From contig BDGG01000004.1 of NCBI GenBank assembly GCA_001949185.1, positions 3,107,267-3,171,266 on the forward strand: 64,000 nucleotides of DNA, in the 5' to 3' direction. The notes under the pieces were generated by a model, which was not told the origin of the DNA, made no database searches, and saw only the letters and a program-made list of their open reading frames with translations. The DNA comes from Ramazzottius varieornatus (taxonomy: Eukaryota; Tardigrada; Eutardigrada; Parachela; Ramazzottiidae). Positions 24,487 to 37,368 of this stretch are shown here, piece after piece. The translations under genes and the position numbers were made by a program. How positions within the stretch are numbered: the stretch's first letter is position 1; each line of letters starts with the position of its first letter.

Positions 24487-25930
24487 AGCGCCGTTGGCAG
24501 GAATATTGTATTCAACACAGTATGGTGCAACACGAGACGATCGGTCGAGAAAACAAAACTGGATGGGCTAGTTATTTTTTCCTCCAAGTTTCACGCGATA
24601 TATTTATGCGAATGATTCGAGAGCCTGGATAAAGTTCCGCTTCAGGACGTCGGCAAGCATGCATCGCGTCTGCACGCTATATTTTTTCATAAGGGTTGAC
24701 GGTGGTCGAGCTGGAAAGCCCGAAAAATGCAGCGCATAGTAAGTTGTCCATGCATATCATTCACTGTTAATCCGTTCAGTAATTGTTGCCCTGTGGATAT
24801 TCCGCCCAAGTCGTTGGGGTAAACAAATTATACGCGCGATAAAATATTCAAAGGTAAATATCGGTTGAATTTGCAAATTTTTAACCGCATGTACGGACAT
24901 GGAAGCCAAATGAATCCAATATTTTCAGAATGGTAAGGAAGAACTGCCGCCACTGGATATTACATGCGCATGCCGAAGAGCGACGACGGACGTGAAGATG
25001 CTGCTGATATCTTCCACCCTCAGTCTGCAAATGTAGTCTCCGCTTGAAATATGAATCTCCACTTTAAAAGAGCAGGCGTCAATGAGGCCGAGTAAGAAAT
25101 GGCCCTGACAAGAGAAACTGTACAGTCAAATGCCTTTCCAAAAACAAGTCTTACTGGTTCCGTACGACTTCACCTAAAAGCCTGCATCAGGCAAAGCCGG
25201 CAGGACTAGCTGCTCATGCTCAACTTCCATAGAGGCAATTTTCCCATCCGGACTGGTACGATTCACTGGTTTACAATCGTACACACACGATTGCAAGTCA
25301 AGTCGTTGCAGCGCTTATTGAGAGCTGCTGTTCTCGGGCCACATATCACGTTCCCCACTGTGGTGGTGGTGAGGCCTCGCGACAGCAAAACATACAGTGC
25401 AACTCGGCAAAATCATAAGCCCAGTACGGATTAACGCGACGCTGGAAAGCGAGCTGCGCGGCGGAAAAAGTCCTCTTGATCACTTCTTGACTCCTCCTTG
25501 CACATTCCACTGCACCATAAAACCGGTAGCAGCACTTCCACTTCGCGCCGCGTCGCAATGAGGAATGTCTCGACGTCCTTATCACACCCAAGATAACGGT
25601 TTTGAATGTCGCACATCAACCACAGTTACTCCAATCGTCAGAAGCCAGCAACCGTTTTTTGCGACAATAAAAAAAAGTTACTTTGGAGTTGTTGTCGCTG
25701 AATACCTCAAAGGTTCCTGGTTCCACCACAACGAAGAACTCTGCCTAAAGTGGCGCCATCTGTCTAATTCGAGGCAATCAAATGCGTGTTTGAATCAGTC
25801 GACAAAACTGTTCCGTTGATTGGATTGAGCTCATTGATTAGGCATCCATCCGTTGATTAACTTCATTTCATAGCATGATAGCAATTTCGTTCATCGACTT
25901 CCGGTGGGAATTCGGATTTTTCGGAGCCCA
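24487..25930. other. Intergenic region upstream of R-Ras
   Basis: No coding exon is supported. It lies between the R-Ras start (pointing left) and the MRPS35 start (pointing right), so it should hold both promoters. An inverted repeat closes its right side. Confidence 0.35.
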
Positions 25931-26241
25931 GGTGCAGTGGTCTCATTCACAGCACTGTAAAGATTTACAGCAACACGCCCCTTGGTTTTAACTGGTGAGT
26001 GTGTATCATGATGCCACGCCTATTTCCGAGGTGATTCCTGTTNNNNNNNNNNNNNNNNNNNNNNNNNNNNNNNNNNNNNNNNNNNNNNNNNNTTCGGCCA
26101 ATCAGGCAATCAACTCACTGCTGTGATCCGGACAGGAATCACATCGAAATAGGCGTGGCATCATGATACACACTCACCAGTTAAAACCAAGGGGCGTGTT
26201 GCTGTAGATCTTAACAGTGCTGTGAATGAGACCACTACACC
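25931..26241. repeat. Imperfect inverted repeat flanking an assembly gap
   Basis: The arms are 25931-26041 and 26131-26241, about 110 bases each, and pair with only a few mismatches (for example TAAAGATTTAC against the complement of GTAGATCTTAA). Between them lies a 50-base N run (26043-26092) plus about 38 bases of sequence. The mismatches argue for two real copies rather than one read folded back, but a mis-assembled allele pair is still possible. Confidence 0.85.
26043..26092. other. Assembly gap (50 N)
   Basis: Fifty unknown bases; the round number suggests a placeholder, so true gap length is not known. Confidence 0.99.
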
Positions 26242-26373
26242 AGGCTGTACAGTTTCGCAGTGCAAGATCGCTCCTGGGTATCCAGATTCGGGAGTCTCCT
26301 TGTTTCTGCCAACTTCAGATAGCTTAAACTGTGCAAGTCGCTACCTCTTCTAAGCATATTCCATCGACATCCC

Positions 26374-28422
26374 ATGGCGTTGGCGGCGAGATTGTCATTG
26401 TTCTCCGGAACAGCAACATCCACAACGCGACAAACAGACTGGATTCGCCTGTTTGCATCCGTGCCGTCTAACCTGCGGGATGGTGAGATAAGTTTGTTGT
26501 TCGGCTTGTTGAAATTCGCGTTCAACGACGAGTATGCGAAACAATACACTTATTACGTATACGGTTGGGAAGTATGGACGAGTGGTTCTCCCACGGTCGT
26601 ACCTTGCGTCCTGCTCGAAAATCCTGTTGTGACTGTGGTCTCTGTTTGTTACAGAAGCCATTACAGAAGCCACAGAGTTTCGTACTTTGTCTTTGAATCC
26701 TGCCAGAAAAGAAAGGCGAAAATTTGAGGAGCGAAGTAATCGGACTCCAGACGTAAGTGAATACCAAACACCGTTATTAGGATTTCTTAATTCGCATGCG
26801 AAAAGTTTCACTTGCTTCACAGTTGCTACCACCTCGATCTCAAAAAATGCACGTGGACCAGGACTGGACGAACGTATGGCCGACTGCTACCAGTTTCAAA
26901 CCTTCGGTTGTTCCGCTACCTGTGAGGATGGGATTCGCCTATAAGGGAGCGAACCCCGACAAATATGGGAATGCTGAACTGATGAAGATACCGAACTTCC
27001 TACACCTTACGCCAGCAGCTATAAAGAAACATTGCGCTGCGCTCAAAAGTCTGTAGTCCAAAAACAACCCTCACCGAAGAAGTTAGACTCGTTAAAAACT
27101 AGCCTCTCTGGTCTGTAGAATTTTGTACCCCGTGGCCGGAAGAGATAGCCGATGACGCCGCCTGTGATAGATACTTCCCGGCACAAGTTATCACCAGCAC
27201 TTACTGTCACTCCGGAACATCTATCCGCAACTCCAAGTATCGGATCGTTTCTTACAAGGTACGAACGTGGCTTCGGAATCGTGATTTTCAGGACATCTCG
27301 GGAGATGGTTAACGACTAATGCCACGATGTTTTTGCTGATAGGTCCCCCTGTCAAGATTGAATTTAGATTCACATGCTAGGGACAAGTTTCTTCGGCTGC
27401 TCGGGGATCGCTATGACCGGCATACGGACCAGATAACCATTATCACCGACAGGTAGCTCTTTCGTTTCTAGCCAGTTTGTTAATTAGCGATTATTCTCTA
27501 CTCAAATGGTTTCATATCGCCTGCAGATGTCCGACAAGGAAACAAAATTACGAATACGCCAAATATCTACTGACGGCTTTATTTCACGAATCCAAGGTCA
27601 GTTAAGACCATTTCTAATTTTTTATTGAACGGAACGCCTTAATTTATGGCCGACAGTACAGAGAGGATGTGTGATGAGGCTCTTTGGTTCTGGTGGCCGG
27701 AATCTTTTCCTGTCGGCCAGGAATGTTTGGAAAGTGTGGAGAGTTTTACATATTACAGTCCTACCTGTAAGATGTGACAGTTCAAACGCCCGATTTTTAG
27801 TTGCGGACGGTACGTGTGTACACCGGGCTGCTCGCTAAGCTGTTCACATGAGACCGATCGGCTGATCAGACGCGAACTTGATTACTTGATCAAGTTGAGC
27901 CATAACCGGACATCGATCAGCTGATCGTGCTGCGCAGTGCATGGCCGGCAGTCTCGTGCAGAAACGCTGGTCGGTTGCAGAAGAAGCAATTGTCACTTCT
28001 CACAGGTAGGACTGTAATGGATTGTTATTTCTCGCAGAAAACCGAGCCTTGGGAGCACGAAAAGGCGGTTGCAGATTTCGAGCGTTTCAAGTGGGAAGGA
28101 AGTCCCTCCGAGGCAGCAGCAACGAATACCGTGAAGGAGATCCTCACGTCATCGGTAACATAACTCTCCTTTGATTTGCTTTCACTGTTTCAATATGAGG
28201 TGCACTCAGTTTGTGGAACCGATAATTTCCTTCGTTCGTCAGACTGCTTCGAACGAACCCACCTCGGAGGATATCAGTCCGGAAGAAGTCAAACAGTTCG
28301 AAGAAGTGCAAGAATACCAGCGAGCCGTGTCTGATATGTTGAATGCCGGGGAACATCAAGACTCTGTGGAACGGTATAAGGATGCGGTCAAGACTATGCT
28401 AAGGCTAGGAAGATTCTCATGA
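26374..28422 (+). CDS. MRPS35: Mitochondrial small ribosomal subunit protein mS35
   Basis: Exon 1 (26374-26482) joins exon 2 (26676-26752) and exon 3 (from 26823) in phase, followed by several more exons to the stop at 28420-28422. Conserved MRPS35 stretches are [73 protein letters not shown] and a C-terminal [13 protein letters not shown]. The protein is a component of the mitochondrial 28S small subunit. The N-terminus ([15 protein letters not shown]) is rich in Ala, Ser and Arg, as expected for a mitochondrial targeting peptide. The start lies about 130 bases to the right of the gap-flanking inverted repeat, so the promoter region is partly unknown. Confidence 0.92.
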
Positions 28423-29468
28423 TGGTGGTACAGGTTTTTCACCCTGCCGAATATTCCGAAAAGTTTTGTTTGACAAGTGGCTAAGATGATTTTGATGTGT
28501 ACAGACAACACGCTCACTCGATGAACAACAGCTCTCTGTGCTTTGCTCTGTTTGAGTGATTCTATAGCATACTTGGGTACTGAGAGGCTCATCTCAAATC
28601 ATGAATTGAGCAGGTCCTGGAACCAGGACACAGTAGAGATAGTCGTACAATTCCGATATCACACAGCTTAGTTATTTAGATCTTGGGAACGGAACCGAAA
28701 GGACGGAAGCGGGAGCCTTTTGATGATTTCTCTTTCTGGGCTAAGGCTGTGCTACACGCAGCTACAGTGTGCGTTGCGGATCTGAAAGAGCAAACCGGAT
28801 TATTTTCTTGCCACAAGGCGTACAAACGTGGACAGCGAGTGCGCGATAAATATAGGAACCCCGCCCGTATATCCACATCTTGGTGCGCAATGCACAGCAC
28901 ATCCATCGACATGAGTCATGATTCAAAGGCCAGCCTCAAAACACCGCCCAGACCGAGCTCACTTCCACGAGCTGGCGCATCACAACCAGTCTACGTAAAT
29001 TCGAGCTTCGGTAGGTGGATGAGTAACACCCGTCAGCCGGGGCAAGATTTTCTGATGAGCAGTCGTACCGCGTTACCTCACAAAGGCTGCAAGCGCAATG
29101 TTGTGTGTGGTGTAAAAGTTACCGACGTTTTGCAGTTTAAAGTTTTCTCTCGCGCTTCATGCCTTCACAGAGCGAGATGTAGTGATTGAGCAAGGGCTGC
29201 AAGGCTATCCTACTTTCTACGGAGCTTACTACGAGAGAATCAAAAGTCTGTTAACTTAGTGAGAGACAGGCCGCGTCGCATAAATCTTGCATGGCAGTGC
29301 GTCACTGGGGTTGAAGTACACAAGCATCTTGTCGTCTCTGCAGTCTTTTCTCAAATTCTCCTGTATGGCACAACAAATTATTGGATCAATGTTTTCTTGC
29401 TGAATCCGTATATTGCTTGGACCGATCATCGGGGGGAGAGGATATCAACAGGTGGAATATTGTCCAGG
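28423..29468. other. Region upstream of MYPT
   Basis: It contains an open plus-strand frame of 168 codons (28683-29189) with no family, no splice context and mixed composition, which I treat as chance. The MYPT promoter and leader should be here. Confidence 0.35.
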
Positions 29469-32400
29469 ATGTCTCCTGCGGACGAGAACAACGCTGACTC
29501 CCAACCTCGCTCTGCAACCGCGGTGGTGAAGCGAGCGGATCAACTCAAACGATGGTATGGGTTTATTTGAACGAAGGGATTAGTTTTTGGCTGATCATCC
29601 AAAACCATTCGGGAAAATTTGTGTATCGCTGTCGTGGACGCTAAGACGAGTTGTATATGAAACTTGGGGGTATTCTGTTAATTGGGTTCTTCTTGATTGA
29701 CAGGCTGGAATCGGAGACGAACAAGGAGCAGCTCAAACCCAAAGACAAGAAACAACGGGTCGTCTTCGATCAACGTGTATGCTTCTTAGCAGCCTGTGCT
29801 GCGGGGGACTTTGACGAGATCAGCAAGTTACTGTCTCGAGGACTCGTGGACATCAACGTGTCACAGGAAGATGGGATGACCGCGCTCCATCAGGTACTGT
29901 GACTTCTCCAGACCTTCCTGAACTTACGCAAGTACCTCTGAAGAGTCACGCTTGAGGATTTTGTAGATTGACATGTGGAAGACGGGATTGATTCTTCATC
30001 AATCTTAGAATACGCTGACTGCTAATATAGCGTCAGTGTTGTAATATCTGCTGGCACAGCCAGGAGTGAGCATGAGCACTGAGCCCAGCCTCTGCTTATT
30101 GCCCGTAATGGAAACATATCTTTGGCATGCTCATCTGGTTCGCGTACAGTGTACAGTATATCGTGAAGTGAAGCTGGAGAATATGCAGTCGGCTGCAAGT
30201 GAATGATGGCGTGAAAGTTATATTTGGGGACATCTGCATTTGGTTTCCGGTTAGCTGTGCGAGACAGAAAATAGGCCACCGTGAGGCTAGACCTCACTGC
30301 GTGCTGCCAAACTAACCGTTTTAGAAGAATTCTCCCTTCGCGGTTCGCACAAGCGAATATTAGAACGAAACAACACTCCCTCCTTAAGTTTGGATTTGCT
30401 ACAAATACTCCTTTTATTGCTCCATAATAACCGCTCGTATAGTGTTTCTTCACAATTTGAATTCTGGCAGAAAGAAGGCGCTCACCCTACAAACATACAT
30501 CCGAAAACAACTCTAGGTTCCCCCACGCTGAAGTTGCTTCGGTAGAAGTTCCACATACTTGCTAAATCCACAAACGTCGTATCAGAAAATTAAAATGCAG
30601 CTATCAGCTTTAATAATACTGTACTACGTTCTGACTTCATGGTTCGTTTCAGGCGTGCATTGACGATAGGCTGGACATGGTTAAGTTCCTCGTGGAAAGG
30701 CATGCTGATATCAATCGAGGAGACAACGAAGGCTGGACTCCGTTACATGCCACGGCATCCTGCGGGTACTTGGATATTGCGAGGTTAGTACAGGGCCTGC
30801 GGACGATTGTAGGAGCTCTTGAGAAGGATTATAATTTTGTCGGTCGCACTGACGTTTCCTGTTTTGACAGATTCCTAATAGATCACGGAGCCCGTGTGGA
30901 TATTGTCAATAATGATGGTGAACTGCCTATCGATATTGCTGACACCGACGAAATGGAAAATCTGCTACAGACGGAAATTTATAAACAAGGTATTTAGCTT
31001 CTGACCACACTTCTACAGTTCTCATCTGAAGCTTTTTCTAACAGAATTTTCTTCCAGGTATTGATATAAGTTTAGCGAGAAGCGAGGAGGAGCAGATTAT
31101 GATGAAGGATGTCAAGTCTTGGTATGAGGGAAATTCCATGCGCGAACAAGTACATCCGAAAACGGGAGCTACTCCTCTACACGTTGCGTCCGCGAAGGGG
31201 TATCTTGAAGTTATGCGGTATGTTGGGCTGGATATCTTTCTCTGCGACTGCAAGGGTTGTAACGAGATGCTTTGTAGAATGCTGCTGGAGCTTGGAGTTG
31301 ACATTAACGCACGGGATGTTGACGGCTGGACGCCACTCCACGCAGCAGCACACTGGGGCCAAAGAGAGAGTTGCAAGACCTTGGTCGAAAATGGCTGTGA
31401 TATGGATGCCAAAACCTCGATGGTAAAATATTTCGAAACATTCTGAAGATTGAGCTTGTTCACCAGTCATATTGGGTTCACAGGGACAGACAATACTTGA
31501 CGTTTGCGATCCGGAACTGATAAACTTTCTCGAAGACCTCCAAAAGCGGCAACCGACGGTGAGAATGCATCTCGAAATCTTTCGGTTCGAAATTTATGCC
31601 TTTCTGTATAAATATTATATGGAATTCACAGCTGGTGAAAGAGAAGTCTGCTCAAGAATCGCAACAGCGTCGACAACCGATCAAACGAAGGTACTTTGTG
31701 AATCTGTACGGTAAAATATGGCCATTGTTGACAACATGGGGGTTTATTTGTGTAGGATATCAGCAAACAAGAACGTGGCAGCAGACCGGACTGCCGAAGC
31801 CAAGGCAAGAGAAGCAGCTTTCGAGAGAGCGCAGATGGAGAAACACCCTTCACCTTTAACGGAGCATAACCCATCGATGGAGGCGACACGTCCTGCACAG
31901 GTTCCGACTTCTGCCACCGCGCAGTCGCCTTACGCGGTTACGCGTCCACAACCTCAACCTAGAGCCAATATACAAGAGGTCAGATTCGCATTGAAGTTTC
32001 TCATACGTATTTCGATTTTATGGTGTACTTTTTACTCCAGGAAGTCAAGCCCGTATCTACTGTGCCGACGAAACCCATCAGCTTCCTTCAGCCTTCTCCG
32101 ACAGTAGAACAGCAGCCAAGAGTTCCTTCCCCTACAACGTCAGCTCCACAGTCTAAAGCGCCAGAGAAGCCCATCAGCTTTCTTCCGCCTGGAGACAGTA
32201 AACCCATTTCTTTCCTTCAGCCCCGTGAACCCGCTCCTGTCCCCTCGCCAAGTATCTCGCCAACCAGTACACCAACTGTCCCGGAAAAGCCAAAGGAAGC
32301 CGCTCCTCCGGCACAGAAAGTCTCTCCAATCAGTTTCCTTAATCGAACTGAACCGCCACCGACAACCCAGGTACGAAAAACCGACCTTTTCAGCTGACTG

Positions 32401-35400
32401 ATCTGTGGACGAAGCCGTTTTTCCTCAGATCCAGTATAAATACAGTCTTTTGTTCCAGCCTGCATGGATACAGAAGCCAGTCGCTCCAGCTCCCGTTTCC
32501 ACTCCTTTGTCTGTGGCAGCGACGGCTCCTGTACCAAAAGAAAATCCAACTACCCCAAAGGTAAGAGAGCGTATCGTACGGCGCAACTCCTCTTGGTTGG
32601 GAGCCAGGGAGACCCGAAAACGACTTTGTGCAGGTTTCCCCAACACCTTCCGCATCTGTCAAGGCAACTTTGCCAAATCTTCCATCCTTCGACTACATCG
32701 ACGTGAGTCCAGTTCTGAGCCAGCGCCAGCTGCCGATCCACTGCAGAATTTTTATCAGTGATCACATGAGCTGACAACAACCTGGTATCGCTTTTCGCAG
32801 GAGACCACACCACAACAGTCTCCGTCAGCAGATTCTACGCGAACTGTGGAAGCAAGGTATGATCGTTTTCGTTGTCGTATGTTGTCCGCTTATTTGGTTT
32901 GCGGGTGTGGTTTCGCAATCATATTCGTCAGTGCCAGTCCAGTATATGTTGTAAATGTCCGTCGTACGTGTTGTTAACAGAGTACCGCGACGCATGGTCC
33001 CTGACTGGCCTCCACAACTGTCCATTAATGTGGAATGTGCTAAGCTACTAACACACACGCAGCCAATTCCTTATCGCAAATTGTCAGCAGAAACTGCAGC
33101 GTCGTCGACTGCGCCGATGTAAACGAGATATGTTTGTTTAGCGATATAAAAAGCAGACCATCTTCTATCTGTCTGCCTGCCTTACAGATCGAAAAGACCC
33201 AGTATCCCTTCCGCTAACACCTTTTTCGGCGCGGCTGCTCCGGAAAGCCCTTCTGCAGGTGGAGACTCTAAGGAAGCTAATGTTACCGTTAGAAGGTAAC
33301 TACTGAACATTTTCTGATAATACGATGGCCATTTATCTGCTTTTGGTAGCGTAACATCCCTCCTATCCTTTTCTTCCAGATCATTCCAACCTCCTAACCG
33401 CGACGAAGAATCCGAAGCCCAGCGTAAAGCGCATGCTAAACGTGTCAGAGAAACCCGACGCTCAACCCAGGTACTGTAAAATATGTGACCCATCGGAGCA
33501 ATCGATAATATACTCTGTATGCTTCGGCCGTTGGCATTTTCATCAGAAGTGAATGCCGACGGGCGGAAGAGCCTATAATGAGCTACGGATGGCATCGGGT
33601 TACTGTGCAGTTCTTGGGTTAATTACTGTTTGATCGCAGGGTGTTTCGGCTGAGGATCTCAAGGCTGCTGATGCGCAGACCAAGCAGTTCTCAATATCCA
33701 GCTCAACATCTGCGCAACCATCTTCGCCTCCCTCTCACGATGAATCAGAAAAAGAGAACGAGGCAAAGAAAGGTCCAGCACGCATAAGCCAGTCCGCGTC
33801 GACCTCCGCCGAAAGTTTACCCACAAGGGCATCGACCAACCCGGTGCTCAATGTAGAGTCCGTAAACCTCACATTACCTGCAAGGAAGACCAAAACGGAA
33901 GAAGGTAATGCATTCCCCTTCACATGGGTTTCTGTCCCTTTTCCTAAAGGCTATTCTTTGATTTTGCAGAAGCTGATGAGCGGAAAGAGAAAGGCGATCG
34001 CCGTCGTGTACGTAAACGACGCTCGACAGGCGTGGTCAACATGGACATGGATGTAAGTTCATCATCGGTTTTTTCATGACTTCCATCCAAAATCGTCGAC
34101 ATCCTCTTTCTGGAACCCGAAAAGGGCTTTGATGTTTGATTTTCTTGCAATTTAGGAGGAAGAAGGATCGGCTTCCGGTACGGACTTTATTGGACCACAA
34201 GCGGAGCCTTCGCAGCCTACTTCCGGACTTTCGAACGGACAAAAGACCAACGGCTTATCGGTAAGTGAGAAATGTTCCTCGGCATAGGGTTACTGCTGCG
34301 AAGCGTAAGCCACGTTTAAGCGAGTGTTTTGACAACTGAGCTTGTTCAGGAGGTTCTTTGCATATCGTTTAACCTTCGTAATGCTTGACTGCGTCGCTCG
34401 GGCTCGATAGTCCGTGGCACCGTGCTGTCTTCTTCTTGTGTTGTTTTTATTTGATGAGAACAAGCGGCTGGTTGTTTCCTTCAAAAGCAATGCAGCAGGT
34501 TTGCAAAAAGGCGTGCTGTCTAGTGTGAAAGATCGTGTTACAGCCTTGATGCACTACTTCGGGCAGTGCAATGTTTTTGTTTTTCCACAACTTCCGATAC
34601 AGTCCAGTGGTACGATAGCCGCGATGAAAGTTCTTCGATGGTATGACGCTGACATGTCAGAAGAAATCAGTGTGGAAGTTTGTCATGGCATGTTAGCAAC
34701 TTCTTGGCCTTCCTCCGTGGGCTATAGTGGATCGCAGAGTATTTATAGAGCAGGCGCATATTCGGTCTACTGATGGGAGGCTTCCGAAGGCAGGAGGAGG
34801 AACTTCATTTTAGCCTTCTGTCAAACGCTTTATAACAAGCTCGGGATCCGTGCTTCTGCCGCTGTTTGGCGTGCATTCTGCAGCACTGTGTAGTTATCCG
34901 GTCAATTATCCCGTCCGAAGAACTTGTTCAGATGGATATTGTGATCTTGGTGCTTTGTGACTTGCATTTCATACTCATATCACAGTGGTACCCGAAAATT
35001 CTAACAGTTTCTGCTTCCTGCTGGACTGTACTTCAGGCATAGTATCGGTTGACTTATCTTAGTTGAACGCAGGCGGTCGTGACGATCGACTGAGTCTCTC
35101 GACACTGGGTACATAATTCGGAGTTGCCGCTTTTCCAGCGGATACATAAAGGGAATACCTAAGCTATTCGTGACAAGAGGGATAACGTCATGTCGTACAA
35201 CAGTGGTCGCCGCGGTAGCGGTGGTAGCGGATATGCAAGCAGTAAGGGAATCATTTTCTTTGTGGATACTGAAAACTTGGAGAGTCTGCAGAGGCTTGAG
35301 TGTAGTTTCGGTTGTAGGTTCCGGCTCTCTGAAGCCATACCAGTCGCAGCCGACGTCCAGTTACATGGTTCCCGCATCAGCACTGTCCAGTCTAATGTAC

Positions 35401-36638
35401 CGTGGTTCTTCCGGTCCAACGCTGACACCCACACAAGCTGCCTATCTGAATCCTTCAAACAGTTCCTCCAGTGCATCAGGCCTTTCCAGTTCCTCCAAGT
35501 CCCCTCTAGGCTCGCAGTCTAGGAACACTTCCGCCAACAGATCACGCTCGATACACGGCGTAAGAACCTTCATCAGCAAGATACTTTCTCGAATAGCTTC
35601 AGAAATTTGGACCACTCCAAAGCTGTGATCCGCTAACACGATACTCGAGTAGCTTTGATGGAAATTCCGTGCTACTTCGTGACAGATTATGTCGGATCAT
35701 GTTTGTCAGCAGCAGTGGCTCTTGTACCACGGTAGTCCTTTTTGATGACGTCAAGGCCGCCGATTGAGCCATCTTTCCCGCTGTTACGTCGTCTATTTTC
35801 AGAAAGTCCTCGGAGTGTTTCGTGCTCGATACGTTCAAGTGACAAATAGTAACGCAAAATCAGGCTTTCCAATCTCGTTGCTGATTGCTTGTTTTCTCTT
35901 CTTTTCTGTAGACGAATCCAACTTCCACGTCTTATGGAAGGTCGCGGTACGACATCGAAGCGGATCGACCAACTACCACAGCATCCTCTACGACTACGTA
36001 CTCATCAACGCCAAGCTATCGGACATCTCGAGCGAGCTCCGTCAGTTCGGCATCCAGCGCATTCAGCGAGAAAGCAGATTCCGAAAATACTGAGCATGAC
36101 TGGAAAAAAGTAAAAAGTAATAAAAAGTAAAAAAGTTCCGAAAGTGAAGTTTGTTTTGGCGTAGATGTACGAGAAAGAGAAGGCTGAGAATGACAAGCTG
36201 AGAAAGAAGCTACAAGCCGTAGAGAACGACCTAGAAGAGATGAAAACTACGGTACGGTTCGTCTCTGTCCTTTCCAACACAATAACCATACGAGCAGCAA
36301 AAGTCAGTTCTGCTATTTCTTGTAGAGCTCCGGTCGTTCCACTGCCTCTTCGAGTTCCGAAGCGGAAAAAAGGGTAAGATAATTGAAGTTAACAGTACAT
36401 CCGTCATCGGTCTATGCCGTCATGTCGTGCTGCTGATTGCAGGAAAGGCGGGCGATGGAACGGAAAATGGCAGAGATGGAAGAGGAGCTCAAGGTATTGT
36501 CACTACTACCACTACTATCAGGAAAGACTTTAACCGTGGTTCTTTTTCCAGGAGCTGGAGCAGCTTCGGGCTGATAACCAGAGGTTGAAGGAAGAAAATG
36601 GAGCTCTGATAAGGGTGATCAGCAAGTTGTCCAAGTGA
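29469..36638 (+). CDS. PPP1R12A: Myosin phosphatase targeting subunit (PPP1R12/MYPT)
   Basis: About twenty exons over 7.2 kb. The start gives [13 protein letters not shown]. The PP1-docking motif RVVF (RVxF type) precedes an ankyrin array: [38 protein letters not shown], then [17 protein letters not shown] and [21 protein letters not shown] binds PP1c with these and steers it to myosin II. Repeated KPISFL motifs in a Pro/Ser-rich middle (32000-32400) are unusual. Two ROCK-type sites are kept: [14 protein letters not shown] (split by an intron at 33472; matches human Thr696) and [11 protein letters not shown] (34005-34040; matches Thr853). The end is a leucine-zipper-like coiled coil finishing in [13 protein letters not shown], as in vertebrate MYPT1. 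Which vertebrate paralogue it matches best is not settled, so the symbol names the family. Confidence 0.94.
29895..30651 (+). other. Large intron in the ankyrin region of MYPT
   Basis: About 0.75 kb separate the exons ending ALHQ and starting ACIDD. A 143-codon minus-strand frame (30022-30453) lies inside it without a recognisable family or splice partner. Confidence 0.5.
34262..35160 (+). other. Large intron in the tail region of MYPT
   Basis: About 0.9 kb between the exon ending near NGQKTNGLS and the exon beginning upstream of [13 protein letters not shown] plus-strand frame of 119 codons is open inside it but has no MYPT-like content. An alternative exon or internal promoter is possible and cannot be judged from sequence. 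Confidence 0.4.
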
Positions 36639-37014
36639 AAGAGGACCGCTTTTTGGGCAGTTTCACTGCTGACGCCAAACGAGTAGTGGGTGGCTCTGTG
36701 CTTCTTACTCCGCTCATGGAAACCTGCGAATGCGCAAGTTTTCTATCAAGTTCGGTGACAAAAGATTTAAGTGCATCTAGTATCTTGGACCTTGGCAGTC
36801 AAGTGTGCCTTTGACACACAGATCGTGCCTGTTTTTAATGTGCCTCGACAACGTGTTTCTTGGAACAGGCCGGGTTCTCCGACTTTTTCATGGGTACGAT
36901 GCGGGACCCGCCTTGTTTTATGATTTAGCCTGTTTTGGGTTTTGATGGTAGTGATATATTGCTCTTTGAAGGTTTTACATTCAAATACCTGTTCATAATC
37001 TATTTGTGTTTTTA

Positions 37015-37020
37015 ATAAAT
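37015..37020 (+). terminator. Polyadenylation signal AATAAA for MYPT
   Basis: An AATAAA sits about 375 bases after the MYPT stop codon in T-rich sequence, followed by the convergent coiled-coil gene. Confidence 0.4.
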
Positions 37021-37368
37021 GTTACTGCATGTGAAAGCCAATCAGCAGGAGCAACAAAAACTTGAAGCTCCTCGATACAGCGAAGACGATTGTACGAAAG
37101 ATGTAAAACTTCATTAGGCAAAATTACGTCTCTTCTCGGCAGAAGCTTCGGTTTTTTAACTTGGTTTGCTACCGAACCAGAAAGATTCCAACATAGGTCG
37201 AATCATAAAATTTCTGTGAGTAACATGCTTAGATTAACAGTTTAAAACCATGACCAATGTACAATGTCTTTCATTTCGTATCACAGAAGAAGTAAACGAT
37301 GCGTAACGGGAGTAAAACGGCAGAGAAGTGAACCTGGCAAACGGATGCGTTACTCGGATGCGATCACG

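Noticed and set aside
28683-29189. 168-codon open frame upstream of MYPT
   Set aside because: No recognisable domain, scattered Cys and Arg, no splice context; an open frame of this length occurs by chance at this base composition.
30022-30453. 143-codon minus-strand frame in a MYPT intron
   Set aside because: No family, no initiation context, and it lies entirely within a well-supported intron. A nested gene would need transcript evidence.
36900-37260. A further exon of MYPT after 36638
   Set aside because: The coding end [13 protein letters not shown] followed by a stop is the family's natural C-terminus; the rest is T-rich 3' UTR.
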